A stretch of 64,000 bases of DNA from Blattamonas nauphoetae. Its lineage: Eukaryota; Preaxostyla; Oxymonadida. The DNA lies in the NCBI GenBank assembly GCA_033064195.1, contig JARBJD010000054.1, forward strand, positions 62,001-126,000, read 5' to 3'. Position numbers and translations under genes: made by a program. Under the pieces are notes generated by a model. That model saw only the letters and a program-made list of their open reading frames with translations. It did no database searches and was not told the origin of the DNA. Positions 44,378 to 55,428 of this stretch are shown here, in pieces; the first letter of the stretch is position 1, and every line of letters begins with the position of its first letter.

Positions 44378-45310
44378 TTGCACTTTCATATCAGAGACCT
44401 CCCAGATTGGATCCTGGCAGTGCATCATCTCTCGCCTTCGTTTTTGTCTCTCAAACAACACGCTCCTCAATCTCCTTCATTCTACCTGCTTGTAGGCTAT
44501 TCGAGAATGGGACTGAGTGTTCTTGAAATCTCTGCATGTCGCGACCGCCCGACAGAACTGACATTCGACTCAGTTCTGACTTTACCGATGTTCATGTCAC
44601 TTGGAAATCTGTTTTCACTTGCATTTGCACAGATATCTCCGAACAATGAGGATGATGTCCTAGCTTCACGAGCTGAGCCACACCACTGGCAACAAACTGT
44701 CAGTAGTGACTTCACTCGACATGGGAGAACGGTTCTCGCCTGTCCTCACATTCGCCGAGAACACCGCGTGTTTCTACGGACACACCACAGTCGTCACTCT
44801 GAACGTGAAGAATCCGTGCATCACCTCTCAACGAGGAACACAGCACTGAACTTCTGTGTTCGAGGAATGCCCAACTGACTGTTCAGAGATGAGAGGATGA
44901 CGTTCGAGATTGGGTTTCTGCCGTTCTACACGAATGTCCAGACAACGAGCAAAGAAATGGAGAAGACCCTCTCCACAATCAGATCGAGTTATTCACGTCG
45001 TCGATGATCCCCCAACCGTCACGACGTAGCCTCATCGTCGACGGAACAACACCTCTATACCCATCGGAAGCAGAAGAACAATTGGAGTGAGACACTGAAC
45101 ATGAAGTGACAGGAGTTCCGAACGAGGTGGAGCAGAGTCTGGAGATGAAGAATCGGATGAAGAAGCACACAGACGACTCTTTCACTCTCCCAGCGACACT
45201 CACTCTCAACTCGCCCATCTCTGTCACATCAAGTTCCCTCTGGACGCGGTGTGGTTGAGAAGGGAATGATGGATCGACGATACTGAGAAGGATCCTCAAT
45301 CTGACAAATC
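44378..45310 (+). pseudogene. Gene relic, probably surface beta-helix type
   Basis: A 166-codon frame (44378-44878) and pieces in the other two frames (FAENTACFYGHTTVVTLNVK; FTLPATLTLNSPISVTSSS) look like one beta-rich coding sequence read in shifting frames. Several frame breaks would be needed. The family assignment is a guess from texture only. Confidence 0.25.
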
Positions 45311-45647
45311 ATTCTTTTTCCGTCACTCTTATGTGATTGTTTATGTCTAAATATTTCCAGACCCATCCAATATCAGTTTACTTTTGATCATTTTTTCTTA
45401 ATTGCAGTCTATTTCAAAAAGTAGTGCAGTTTTTTAGTCAAGTTGGTGGATCGACTGGATACCCTCACCCACAATACTGTTTCTCCCACCTAGACCTCCA
45501 TCTGCATCAGCCTTATCTCTCGATTTCGGGTGCATACATGGACAGATAGTGCCTTCAAAACCGGTATCTCTTCTTTGCAGAGGGTTCATGTTCATGCCAA
45601 ACGACTTCTGGACAGACATAGTCCTTAACTGTGCTTTTCGTCTGACT

Positions 45648-46433
45648 ATGGGTCATCGAATTTCAAGATACATGTTCTTCCTCTTCGCTCTTCTCTCAGC
45701 CTCAAGCTTCCGCTCCCCAAGCGAACTGGGTACCGAACCAAATGCTGACCCCACTCTCACAATCACTTTCGTGGCCACCAGCAAGACACAATACACAGCC
45801 ACCTTCAGCCTCGCCGAAGCCCCAACTGAAAAGACCATCCCCGTCGTGTTCAAAGCTGGAACAGCCAAGTCAACTATCAGCGTCGAGTTCACGGGTACTG
45901 CCACTTCTGCTGAAAAGGTCATCGAAATCGTTGATACTGCTACTGATGGCAAACTTGTAAAGGGAACCTCATACACGATCGAAGCCACTGGATACACGTG
46001 CAGTAAAGCCACATTCACCCCCGAAGATCTCCACAAGCTCACTATTTCCTCCAAGCTCACCCCAGATGAAGAAGGCAAGAAGGACGGTGCCAAGGACACG
46101 ATCGCTCTCACCATCCTGAACGGCCTCCTCCCCAAAGACTTCAAATCTGGTGACACAGAAAAGCTGAAGCTCACCACTGTCACCAAATCGAACAAAGAGT
46201 ACATCCTTGACCACACTGCCGATAAGGCCTTGTGGTTGCACGATACTGGAATGATTCTGGTGAGCTACGTGTTTAACACCTGCAATATCAAAGCAGGCAC
46301 CGACGTCACAGCCACCCTCGAAATCAACGATCTGCTGAAGTGGGAGAACCAAGCCTTCAAATACGCTGAAGGTGCCAAGAGCGTCGCTTCTGTTGCTGCT
46401 GCCCTTTTCGCCGTTCTTGTTCTCGTCTTCTAA
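45648..46433 (+). CDS. Secreted, probably GPI-anchored beta-rich surface protein
   Basis: 261 residues from MGHRISRYMFFLFALLSASS: a basic N-terminus then a hydrophobic signal-peptide core. The body is Thr/Val/Ala/Lys-rich and beta-prone (LTITFVATSKTQYTATFSLA, STISVEFTGTATS, KLKLTTVTKSNKEYILDH) with two or three Cys. The C-terminus is KSVASVAAALFAVLVLVF, then TAA: small residues followed by a hydrophobic tail, the layout of a GPI-attachment signal. A stop exactly after that tail shows that TAA terminates. Codons here are richer in C-ending forms (ATC, ACC, AAG, GCC) than in A and B genes, suggesting high expression. It is preceded by a 33-codon in-frame extension that I do not include. Confidence 0.7.
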   Translation: MGHRISRYMFFLFALLSASSFRSPSELGTEPNADPTLTITFVATSKTQYTATFSLAEAPTEKTIPVVFKAGTAKSTISVEFTGTATSAEKVIEIVDTATDGKLVKGTSYTIEATGYTCSKATFTPEDLHKLTISSKLTPDEEGKKDGAKDTIALTILNGLLPKDFKSGDTEKLKLTTVTKSNKEYILDHTADKALWLHDTGMILVSYVFNTCNIKAGTDVTATLEINDLLKWENQAFKYAEGAKSVASVAAALFAVLVLVF

Positions 46434-46554
46434 GAGACTGCGTCTGAGTCTGGTCAATCACTAACTTTTTAATCGTTCTGTTTAAAGAGTCTCAACTATT
46501 CTTCACACTTTTCGTTTCTCCGAGTTTCCTGTCTCTCAACATCATTTTTTGAAT

Positions 46555-46990
46555 CGAAAACTTGACATGGTCTTGTGGGGAATGGAGATTGGCCTTGTTC
46601 CGAATGGTGAAGCTGATGTGATTGTGGCTCAGAACCAGTTTGGGACTGGGATTGAACCAACACTGTTTGCGTGTGATCTTTGTCGGCTCTGGCATCACCT
46701 CATCGTCTGCAAAAACGAGACGGATTCTCTCTCACCAGTCTCCCTCGACCATCCCTACACTCTCCTCGCTTCGCCACTCTCCCACCTTTCCCAAATGAAA
46801 GCAATCCATCTGATCAAGACCACACACGCCTTTCACAGAAACCAGACATCGATGGATCTTCCGAGGCGTCTCCACTTCATCACGCACTCGGTCTGAGATC
46901 ATTCGAATTTGATTCTGTCCTCCCAACCCAACCACTCTGTCCTCCCGTGTGGCCTCCTGCTCGAACTCGCCGGATAGGTACATGAGAAGA
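46555..46990 (+). pseudogene. Protein-kinase-like C-lobe relic
   Basis: The frame reads LDMVLWGMEIGLVPNGEADV, then GTGIEPTLFACDLCRLWHHL: a degraded version of the kinase segment fG.VLWEiEtGlvPfge. This is followed by the same wording that trails B genes (GACGGATTCTCTCTCACCAG). It links the repeated B tails to a kinase family. No catalytic residues are present. Confidence 0.45.
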
Positions 46991-47085
46991 GAGAGTTCGA
47001 GTGGATGACAGAACCATGCCGCTTAAAGTTGTTTCTTTCGGACGAATTTTCCATCTCAAACTCTTTATTACACATCATGGTGTAC

Positions 47086-47099
47086 TGACCCATAACGAG
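47086..47099 (+). promoter_or_regulatory. B-leader motif before B7
   Basis: TGACCCATAACGAG, 25 nt before the ATG at 47124. Confidence 0.5.
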
Positions 47100-47123
47100 A
47101 GTTCTATGACCGAATCTGACGGA

Positions 47124-48188
47124 ATGAGCAATATAATCAATAAAACAGACAACTCCTCAATTGCAACTCAATCTGATCTGTCCTCCCCTCAGCTTCCATT
47201 TTCAATGGATTGTTCTTCTTTCCTGAATTGGAACGAAAGAAGACATGGCTCAATTCACGAAAATGCGGCTGTCTTTCTGTCTCTTGTTGCCACTTTAAAG
47301 ATTCAGCCTACACTTGATGACTCCTTGGAAGGAAAGGCTCTGCACTTTCTCGAATCTGTGATTCTGGAGGAAAAAGCATCAACAGATGCTTTTCTCGGCA
47401 GCTTTGGGCGAACCATTGATCTTTCTTTGACAGACTTCGTGCAGTCGATTGTAGTTCTCCTTTCTTCGGCCAGTAAGACAATCACCACCACTACAATGAA
47501 GATGCTCGATCGTCTGATCACACATTGTTCAGCTCGAGTTCACTATGCCCTCGTCCAAGCTGATCTGATCCCTCAAATCATCAACACTCTCAATCCACGA
47601 TCACTTTTATTCATTGAAGCAGTTGATATCCACGCTTATCTCCTTTTCAGCATCTCTCGGTCTGTCTGGCTCGCAACTCCACATGGTCTCGCAGAACTCG
47701 CGGCCGAACATCCCATTGAACAGGCTGTTCATGAGACGGTTTTTCAACGAGTTCTGGCACCTTCGGAGCAGTATATCCACCATTTGTGCGTCAGCCGTTA
47801 TTCGATCATCGATCGAGACTTATCTTATGTCTTTTTTCGTTCTCTTGCTCGTCTCCTCGGAATATGTCCCTATCATCAGCCCACAATGGATTTTGTTCTT
47901 CAGATGCCAGTCGTTCTCACAATTTCAAGTTGTCTCACATTCTTCGAAAATGATCGCTCAATTTGGACTTTACTGTTGCACATGAACGATTTCCAGCGAG
48001 AATGGAACAGAAAAAGGGGAATAGAGCGACAGATGTGGAAGACAGTGCATCGAACGTTAAGAATGGAGGGCATCGAAGATGTGATTGAGGCAAAGCTGAA
48101 AAATGGAAAAGCACTGTCCTATGGAGGGTGGATTGTTGACAAATCGATTGAATGGAGCTACCTACAGGGTATGAACCTTCCACTATAA
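47124..48188 (+). CDS. B7: armadillo-like helical protein
   Basis: 354 residues from MSNIINKTDNSS. This ATG is preferred to the one six codons upstream because it keeps the 25-nt spacing from the leader motif seen in B1, B6 and B8. It has SSFLNWNERR, LVQADLIPQIINTLNPRS, PSEQYIHHLCVSRYSI, the B5-like QMWKTVHRTLRMEG, and a C-terminal GMNLPL ending in TAA. That TAA falls where other copies have a Gln codon; two codons later comes TAG at the family stop position. The function is unknown. Confidence 0.75.
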   Translation: MSNIINKTDNSSIATQSDLSSPQLPFSMDCSSFLNWNERRHGSIHENAAVFLSLVATLKIQPTLDDSLEGKALHFLESVILEEKASTDAFLGSFGRTIDLSLTDFVQSIVVLLSSASKTITTTTMKMLDRLITHCSARVHYALVQADLIPQIINTLNPRSLLFIEAVDIHAYLLFSISRSVWLATPHGLAELAAEHPIEQAVHETVFQRVLAPSEQYIHHLCVSRYSIIDRDLSYVFFRSLARLLGICPYHQPTMDFVLQMPVVLTISSCLTFFENDRSIWTLLLHMNDFQREWNRKRGIERQMWKTVHRTLRMEGIEDVIEAKLKNGKALSYGGWIVDKSIEWSYLQGMNLPL

Positions 48189-48289
48189 GAATAGAATCAA
48201 ACTAGAACCAGCGAACATTTCGAACTTTTCCTGACTTATTTTGGACAACAAACACTGTTTGCGTGTGATCTTTGTCGGCTGTGGCATAA

Positions 48290-48560
48290 CCTCATCGTTT
48301 GCAAGAACGAGACGGATTCTCTCTCACCAATCTCCCTCGAATATCACCACTCTCTCCTTCGCCACTCTCCCTAAACGTGATCTCGATCGAACAACCCATC
48401 TCGGAGGCTTCTATGGCGAAGACAAGAGGGACAGGAATGTTGATGAAGTCGTGTGGCTGTTGGACACCGTCGACGAAGAAGTGGAGTGTCCTCTTCTCCA
48501 AATCAGCCTCCGCCGACCACTCCTGCCCTTCCTGAGGAGGAGTGTTCTGAACACATTCTT
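48290..48560 (-). pseudogene. SPRY-like domain fragment
   Basis: The minus frame reads LEKRTLHFFVDGVQQPHDFI, then NIPVPLVFAI: the core strand pair of SPRY/B30.2-like folds (L.FFvDG..qp..f.nIP.pl..aI). Gene F at 58826 has a similar, intact segment (ARLFVDDEEQPGIFSDIPSP). Only this part is present, next to the post-B7 tail, so it is a fragment. Confidence 0.5.
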
Positions 48561-48922
48561 GGACAGCTGTTTAGAGACGTCCATTGTCATTTAACATCAT
48601 TGAAGGTTTTGGAGGGAGAGAATTCTGGTTCTATCATGCGACAATGAGATTAACCTGAATTTTGTTGTTTCAAACTTGGTAATGTTTTCGACAAAAACGA
48701 TGAGAATCAAACGATGAGTTAAAAGGAAAATGTGAAATGGTCCATACAACATTGGCCTTGAAGGCGAGTCTCAAGATGCCCATTTTGTTCCCATCCGCCT
48801 GATTCCCTGACAAGTGACACACAGAAACCTCCCACCACATCGAATCAATTCAAACACAATGCCAAAGTCAAACAACCTCTTCATCTCCGTCCATCAATTC
48901 ACAAAGCACGACGACACCCATC
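48561..48922. other. No gene seen
   Basis: Short frames only; the likely 3' region of gene L on the minus strand. Confidence 0.4.
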
Positions 48923-51900
48923 CTAGCCGTTCTCTCGATCATCCGGCTTTGGAAGCGGTTTTGGCCCTTTCCGCCCTCTCGGAGCTGTCAGCCCAAGTGT
49001 TGGGATAAATCCAGAGTTCAGTGTCTTCCTTCCTGGAAGAGCAAGTGCGCTCATCTGCTGCGGGTTCTGCTGGTCCACGCTCTTCACAACAATCGATTCT
49101 GGTGTGATCAGCATGTCTCTTCCGTGTGGGTTGTATGGAGAGTGAGTGCCTGTCTGAGTCGTCTGTCCCATCACCAACCTCAAATTGTCTTCCTTTTCAC
49201 GTCGCTCGGCTTCCTCGACTCGTTTCATGTCTTCGAACTCGATCCTCTTCCGCTCTTCCGACTCCCTCCGACCCACTTCTGTTCTCATCTCCCGATCAGC
49301 TCGTGACAGCCCTCTTCGTCGGCGAGCGTTCCTTCTCCGCAACTTCCCGATTCTCTTTCCTCTCCGCTCCAGATACTTCACCATCCTTTTCTTTCTCTTT
49401 GCCAACGATACATAAAGTTCTAAATCTGCTGCTTCTGCGTTGATCTTCGCCAAGAACCCATCCATATCTGCTTTTAGTGAATTTGGAGGAAGATCATTGA
49501 CAATTGGCACTTCCTGCGGCTCTGGTTCGGATTCTGGTTTCTTTTCGGGTTCCGGTTCGGGTTCTGGCGAGACAGGTTCTCCTCTCGCTCGAGCTTCCTC
49601 AGCTTTCCTTTGTCTTCGCTCCTCTTCTTTCTTCTTCCTCTTTTCTTCCCTTTCCTTCCGTTTTTGTTCGTATCTCTCAATCTTCTCCTTTCTTCTCTTC
49701 TCTCTCCTCTCGTCCTCAGAATTAATTACTTCAGCTTTCTCTTCCACAACACAATGAATGAACGACAGAAGAAACGCCAGAGAATCAAATGTGTGGAAGA
49801 TGGCTGGCGCGAGTTGCTTTGGAAACGGTTTCAGATCTCCCGTCGTTCCATCCGTGTTGTTGAGCAGACTGAGCACACATTGCTTGTCGGTTGGTGATGC
49901 TTTCTCCTCTTCCTCCTCTTTGTCCAATTCAGGGATGGATTCCATTTGTTTTCGTGGAAGTGCTGTCGGTTTTGGCGTTGGTGGAGAGGGTTTCTGGGGT
50001 TGTTCCTGCTTCTCGCCTTCAGATCCAATCAAACCAGACGGGAATGGGAGAGTGGAGATTCCAGTCGATCCAGCTGATGAAGTGGGAAGAGGGAGTGGAA
50101 GAGGACGTGTTCCACCTGTTGTCTGGACCAGCGGAAGTGGCTGTGTTCCTCCGACTGGAAGTTGGAATGGTTTGATCTGTGCTTTCGGAGCTGCAGTGTT
50201 CGCTGGGAGTGTGAAAGTCTTTCCTGAAGTGGTCTGTGATTGGAGAAGTGTTGGTGGGAGTTTGATTCCTTTGAGAGCCCCAGAATTTGTGAGTGATTGG
50301 AGTGAGATGGGTTGGATTGTGGTTGGTGCGAGTGGGGCTGGGATTTGCGATGGAGAGAGTGGTCTGACGGACGTTTTGGAGGTGTTCTGTGAAGTGGAGG
50401 AGACAGGATTCTGAGTGGGAAGTGGGAGAACCGTCTTGATTCCAGAAGTTGGAGGAACATAATCACTTGGATTGCTCTTCACCTGTGGGGCTGTCGAAGG
50501 TTGAGTTGGCGTCTCCACTTTGTTAGTGAGCTGTGTGACGAATGCTGGCAAAGCATCATTTTGTGGTTGAGGCTGCGTTGGTGGCGGTCGAAGTGTCTCT
50601 GTCCGCTTCAGAACAATCTCTCTGTCTGCCCGCATCCGCATTTCGAGGTCATTCATCACTCCACTCACTGTCGCTGACACAGCTGCGTGGTTTCCCATCC
50701 ACATCGGATGGTCGAACAGAACCGTCTTCTGTCCTTCTCGCTCTTCTCTTGTGGCCGTGCCTCTCATCATCGCCATCCGGATCGTCTCCTCTTTCGCTGT
50801 TTCTGTTGACTCGAGACCCTTCCTGTTTCTTAAATTCAGCTTCATCATCCCATCGACCACATCCAACACACCAAAAGCGTTGTTTTGATAAAACGAATGC
50901 TTTTTCTGATAATTAATCATCTCCCCTTCAACCTGCGCTGAGATTGGAACGTTCGGACCTGCCTCTTCTTCACTCCACCCGCTGTTCAATTCATAATCCA
51001 CCAGCCAATCATCCTCCTTCACCTCTCTCGTCTTCTTCTCCTTCTTCTCCCTCCTCAGCAATTTCTCCAGTTCCAGCTCTTCATTCATTTCCACCTTCCC
51101 TCGCGGCGAGTCCAGCTCTCTCAACTCTTCGTCTTCCGAATCAGCGATGCTCGGCGTTGACGGGTTGTCTTCACGTTCAGACGAACTGACGTCACTCGCC
51201 CCCTTTTCCATCAGCACCAACAGAGCCTCCTCCGTGCACTTCTCCTGCGCTTCCTCATCCTCCTTCGAGAGTGGGCGTTCCAGTCTCTTTCTGATCGAGT
51301 CCATGGCTGTTCTGTAGAGCCCATCTTCGAAAGAATCACAGCTCGAATCGGACGAGAACTCGACAGCATCGAACACATTCGATGTGAGGTTGAAGACAGG
51401 CTGATAAACCTTGTTCAGAGAATCGTCGTCCGGCTTTCGTGTCCGAGCCCTTCTGCCGCTCTTCCCTCCTCGCTCGTCCCCCTGCACTCGTTGCTTCAGC
51501 TCCTCAATCCCCCAAAACCCAGCAGCATCGTTCTTCATCGCCCACTGCTCCATTCTGATCTGGTTCATCCATTTCGCGTGGTGTGACATGATCGTTCCTT
51601 CAAAATGAGCTCGCCCATCAACTGTTTCAGCCAAATGCGCGTTTTCAATCGACAATGCAGGCTGAGCCAACTGCTGCCACAACCACTCCACCGAAAACTG
51701 CACTGTCTTGTCATCGTTTTCTCTGTTTGTTCGTTTCTCTTCCAGTTCGAGCACTTTCCTTTGTTCATCCTTCGCTTTCCAAACAGCTTGTTGTTTCTTC
51801 GTCATTCCCGCAAACACTGGCCGGCCCTCCTTCTGATGGATGTGGATTCGTCGCAGCTTTCCGCTCTCGTCTCTGATCATCAATTTCCCTTCCTTGTCCT

Positions 51901-53233
51901 TCTTCACCTCAATTCCTTCCTCTTTCGAATCAGCCTCTTCCAAATTCTCTTCATTTTCCATCTCGATCCCCGGCGCGTCTTTATCTTTCCCTCCTGACTG
52001 CACCAGAATGTAACCCTTCCCTCTCTTTTTCAGTTTGTAGTGATGCTTCTTCAGTTGGGACAGGTCGAACGTGGCCGGTTTCAACGTTGGCTCTTCCTCT
52101 TCCTGCTTTTCTGCCTTCTCTTTCCTCCTCTCCATCTTCTCCTCTCTCCTCTCCCTCCTCTCCTCCATTCTCTCCCGTTTTCTGCTTTCCTCTTCCTCCT
52201 CTGACTCTTCTCTGTCTGTCGCACCTTGTTTTTCTTTCCGTCTGAGCCGATGGGGAACAGCAATGTCGTCGATCGGGTCCGGGATGAACCCCCTCTTTCT
52301 AATCAAATCTAATCGTTTCTTTTCCCGTTTTTCTTGTTTTGTTTCCGGTCTTTTCTCTTCTTTTCGCCTTTCTTTGTGTTTTAACGCAACCATCGCTGTT
52401 GGACGTGGCATATCTTTCATCATCTTTCGTTTGAACGATTCGATCAACCACGTCGCGTCAATTCGCCCGAACTGAGAAGCAAGAAGAAAACCTTCCTCAA
52501 TCGGATATACTGCATGTGCAAGCACTTGGCATCCCATCTGCGGTCCTGCTTTTTCTGGACTCGAGTCTTCCTCGTCATCGTCGTCAGGTAATTGTCGGGT
52601 AATGGATAGGCAACAATCACAGTACGTGATATCGTCGGATACGAAGGAGAGCGGAACAAGATATCCATATTCTGAATCGACAAGTCCTTTGTTCTTCTTT
52701 TGCTTCAGTTTTTCTTTACGGGCCTCTTTCTTTCGTTCCTCTGAATCATCTCCACTTGATGATCCTCCTCTTCTCTTCTTTTCGGGTTTGTAGCGCGATG
52801 AACACTTCAAATAGGGCACAAGCTCCGATTTTCGAGAATTCATCCTTCTGATGCAGTTTCGAAGTGTATCGGTAAACCGCTTCTGGAGATCTGGGCCTGA
52901 ATTGCTTTGTAGATACATAACTAGTTCGTTTGGGGTATATGGTTGTTCGTTCTCTTGAGATTCTTTCTGAAGGAGCTCGTCTTTCTTAAGTTCTTTTTTC
53001 ATGAATGTACTGAAAATGATATCCTAAAAACTGAGCACACCTCAACATTTTTCCGGGATCTTGCATTGATAATGTCAGAGGAAAGTTACTTGGATGAATT
53101 GGGAGGAACTTGTCTGAAGTCAGTTTTGTTCGATGAGGAGCAGCTTTCAATTTTCCAACAGGATGATGTTTGTGAAGAGATTGTAGGTGGTCATAAGTTA
53201 CAAGTCCTGCAGGAATGAAAGCCTTATCTTCAG
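48923..53233 (-). CDS. L: very large charged, low-complexity nuclear-type protein
   Basis: Main exon 53009-48923 (about 1360 codons), preceded by a 31-nt intron 53040-53010 (GTGTGC...TTTTCAG; junction PGKML/STFMKKEL in frame) and an exon 53233-53041; the true start was not found. Order: basic N-terminus, YGYLVPLSF.SDDITYCDCC, Glu/Lys/Arg-rich coils (SRKRERMEERRERREE), a more ordered middle (FSVEWLWQQLAQPALSIENA; VYQPVFNLTSNVFDAVEFSS), a Pro/Thr/Gln-rich linker and another basic coil (RREKRRKEKIERYEQKRKER). The Asp/Ser-Glu block around SSDSSCDSFEDG is only faintly like TAF1, too weak to name. The frame meets TAG at 48923, then TGA eight codons later. Confidence 0.65.
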
Positions 53234-53472
53234 CTAAGAATGGGAAAATGAGTGATGAAAGACAGATCTGTCTGAAGAAGAAAAACAACAAGAAAAATTA
53301 TGAAAATGATTGGACATATGATTTAGACTGAATCCGTCAAAATTCCTGATTCAAACTTTCTTTTATCAAGAGAAAAATATCTGAAAAGTTTGTTAGCCTC
53401 TGAAGAGTGGTATTGAAGAGTAGATGACTGGCTTGAGATGAATGTGCGGGGGTAAATTGGAGGAGTTGTCGG

Positions 53473-53865
53473 TTAGAGAAGGAATGTTTCAGCTTTGTGT
53501 CGAGAAATGTCGCGACAGTCTAATGTGATTGTGGATGATGAGTACGTGTTGAAATGGAAAAAAATCGTAATAATATCAGTAAAATAGTCAAAGAATACGC
53601 GGTGTTCATAGTGTTTGTCAAAATGCTTCCCATCTGTATGGAAGACGTCGATATCACTGCCGGTGAGTTGTTTGAAGTAACTTTTGTCCATTTCTTTCCA
53701 TTTAACTTTTGGAAAGGTTTTTGCATGTTCCCACTTTCCAGAAATAGGACTCGAACTCATTTCATGCGGGGGTAATTGAATGAAATACGCCTCATGGTTT
53801 GATCTAGTCTCTGCTTTCTGATGAGTATCATATTCAGTGAACTGTTCATCGTCTTTCATCGACAA
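53473..53865 (-). CDS. Hypothetical small protein
   Basis: 130 codons beginning MSMKDDEQFTEYDTHQK. The middle (KSYFKQLTGSDIDVFHTDGK) looks like ordered protein. The last 40 codons are AT-rich and could be an intron (GTATTC...TTAG) instead of coding. No family recognised. Confidence 0.35.
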   Translation of the reverse strand: MSMKDDEQFTEYDTHQKAETRSNHEAYFIQLPPHEMSSSPISGKWEHAKTFPKVKWKEMDKSYFKQLTGSDIDVFHTDGKHFDKHYEHRVFFDYFTDIITIFFHFNTYSSSTITLDCRDISRHKAETFLL

Positions 53866-54002
53866 TACTTTAAAACTAGTGTTCGCATTGATTAACTTTC
53901 ACAATCTGATTGGAGAAACGAACAAAGTGATTGACATAAATGCGGCGAGTAGTGTGTCTCTCCTGAATCAGCAGAGACCCATTGCATCCACAAGACAATC
54001 CA

Positions 54003-55208
54003 TCAGGACGACGGCTTCAGGAAATTCCAGCCAAGAAGCATGCAGATGCTTTTGGGTGTGCAGACACCTCGTCTGAAGAAGGAATTCTCATCCCATTCGT
54101 ATTTCGTGAAGAAGAAGAAGAGCTCCTCAAACTCATCCTCCAACCCTTCCGACGACATACACTCCATCACCAATCCCCGGTTCCGTTCAGCCTTGGCATC
54201 GCGTCGCTTCAGAAACAGCAGATGAGATTCCAGATCAGCAACGATCCGAAAACGAGTCCTTTCATGTTCGACGAGAGAAAGACCAGAAACAAACATCATC
54301 GGCACAGAATGGCTTCTCACCCATTCCGATGTCGGGGGGTGGAAGGAGAGTTGATGGAGGAGTCTTTCGAGCAGCTTCAAAAGAGTGTGAAATGGTCGGT
54401 AGGATGGGAAGCGTTTGTAGATGGGAAGGAGATACGGTGAGAACGGGAGAATCACATTCTGAAAAGTGAGGTCTGGTGACTTCGGAGAGAGAGCATTCGA
54501 GAGAAGAGAGAGGAGGTCTGGATAGAAGAGTGGTTTGGCTGGATGGGAAGAGAGGGGAGGAACGACAGTAAACAATCGAGTGAAGAGGCCTGCACGCAAA
54601 AGATGCTCCGAGAATTGGCAATAGCAAGGCGAGAACATGAAGTTGAGAAATTCGAGAGCAGAAACGACAGAAGAGTCGTTCAGCGATGACACGATGGAGA
54701 GAAACCTGCAGAGAAAAGAATCACAGAGTTCGCTCGAGATTGGTTCTCTCCCCACAACAATGTCTTCTGCCGGAAAAGAACTCGTCCCATATCCATCATT
54801 ATGGATGTTCCTGTAGAAAATCTTGGCTGCTTTCTCCTGAACAGCTTCATCGTGCGGATTCTCTTCCAATAAATCGGAAATGGAAAGAAAAATGAAGGGG
54901 ATTTCACTTTCAGAGAATTTGGAAGAACTGTCGAAGCGTAGAAACGCTTTTCTTTGACTTTGTCTTGTCTGTTCGGTTTGAGCCGTTTTTTGGGACACTG
55001 TGTCCAATTCAACCTTCAGGTTCAAGCAGTCCTGTTCCAATTCAAGAATTCGTTCATGAAGTCTCTTGTTCTCTTCTGTCAGTTTTTCGTTAAGAGTTTG
55101 GAGATCACTGCTTGCTTCTTGAGTGTTGACTGGGAAATCAGCATTTGCCCGCGTTATCGAAGGAGAAAGATCTGAGCAGGGAGTAGTTGTCGATGAGGAT
55201 TTCAACAT
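54003..55208 (-). CDS. D: coiled coil plus armadillo-like domain
   Basis: 401 residues, ending TGA. Residues ~35-85 form a coiled coil (LNEKLTEENKRLHERILELE). From ~95 onward it is a diverged B-type helical domain with the same ending logic: ECMSSEGLEDEFEELFFFF, then LLGWNFLKPSS in place of GMNLSKQK. Because this distant relative also ends a few residues after the GWN/GMN motif, the short C-terminus of B proteins is probably genuine. It appears single-copy in this window. The coil followed by the arm-like domain is the same order I infer for the broken G2-B2 fusion. Confidence 0.7.
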   Translation of the reverse strand: MLKSSSTTTPCSDLSPSITRANADFPVNTQEASSDLQTLNEKLTEENKRLHERILELEQDCLNLKVELDTVSQKTAQTEQTRQSQRKAFLRFDSSSKFSESEIPFIFLSISDLLEENPHDEAVQEKAAKIFYRNIHNDGYGTSSFPAEDIVVGREPISSELCDSFLCRFLSIVSSLNDSSVVSALEFLNFMFSPCYCQFSEHLLRAGLFTRLFTVVPPLSSHPAKPLFYPDLLSLLSNALSPKSPDLTFQNVILPFSPYLLPIYKRFPSYRPFHTLLKLLERLLHQLSFHPPTSEWVRSHSVPMMFVSGLSLVEHERTRFRIVADLESHLLFLKRRDAKAERNRGLVMECMSSEGLEDEFEELFFFFTKYEWDENSFFRRGVCTPKSICMLLGWNFLKPSS

Positions 55209-55428
55209 TGTTTCAGTGGGTTTCCTGTTTTCTGGTGATTAGATCCACCCATAGATCAAACGAACCCAAAACACCACAACGAAGAATGAATTGACAATTC
55301 TATCACAATTTTAAAACCAATGGATAGAAAGAAGAGATGTGTTGTGTAATGACGAGAAATCAAGGAAGTGAGAGAGTGAAATCAGTCACGATTGATTGTT
55401 GTTTGACCTCTTCGCGATCTGAGAATAT
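55209..55428. other. Intergenic between D and the Crinkler-like gene
   Basis: AT-rich spacer; nothing recognisable. Confidence 0.4.

Noticed and set aside
46431-46433. TAA as a sense codon (Streblomastix-type TAR = Gln)
   Set aside because: TAA follows a GPI-type hydrophobic tail here and the conserved end of eRF1, both true termini. In B7, TAA at a Gln position is suggestive, but B3 has TAA at a non-Gln position.
48923-53009. Naming gene L as TAF1
   Set aside because: Only a short acidic Ser block is faintly similar; no bromodomain, zinc knuckle or convincing core is visible.
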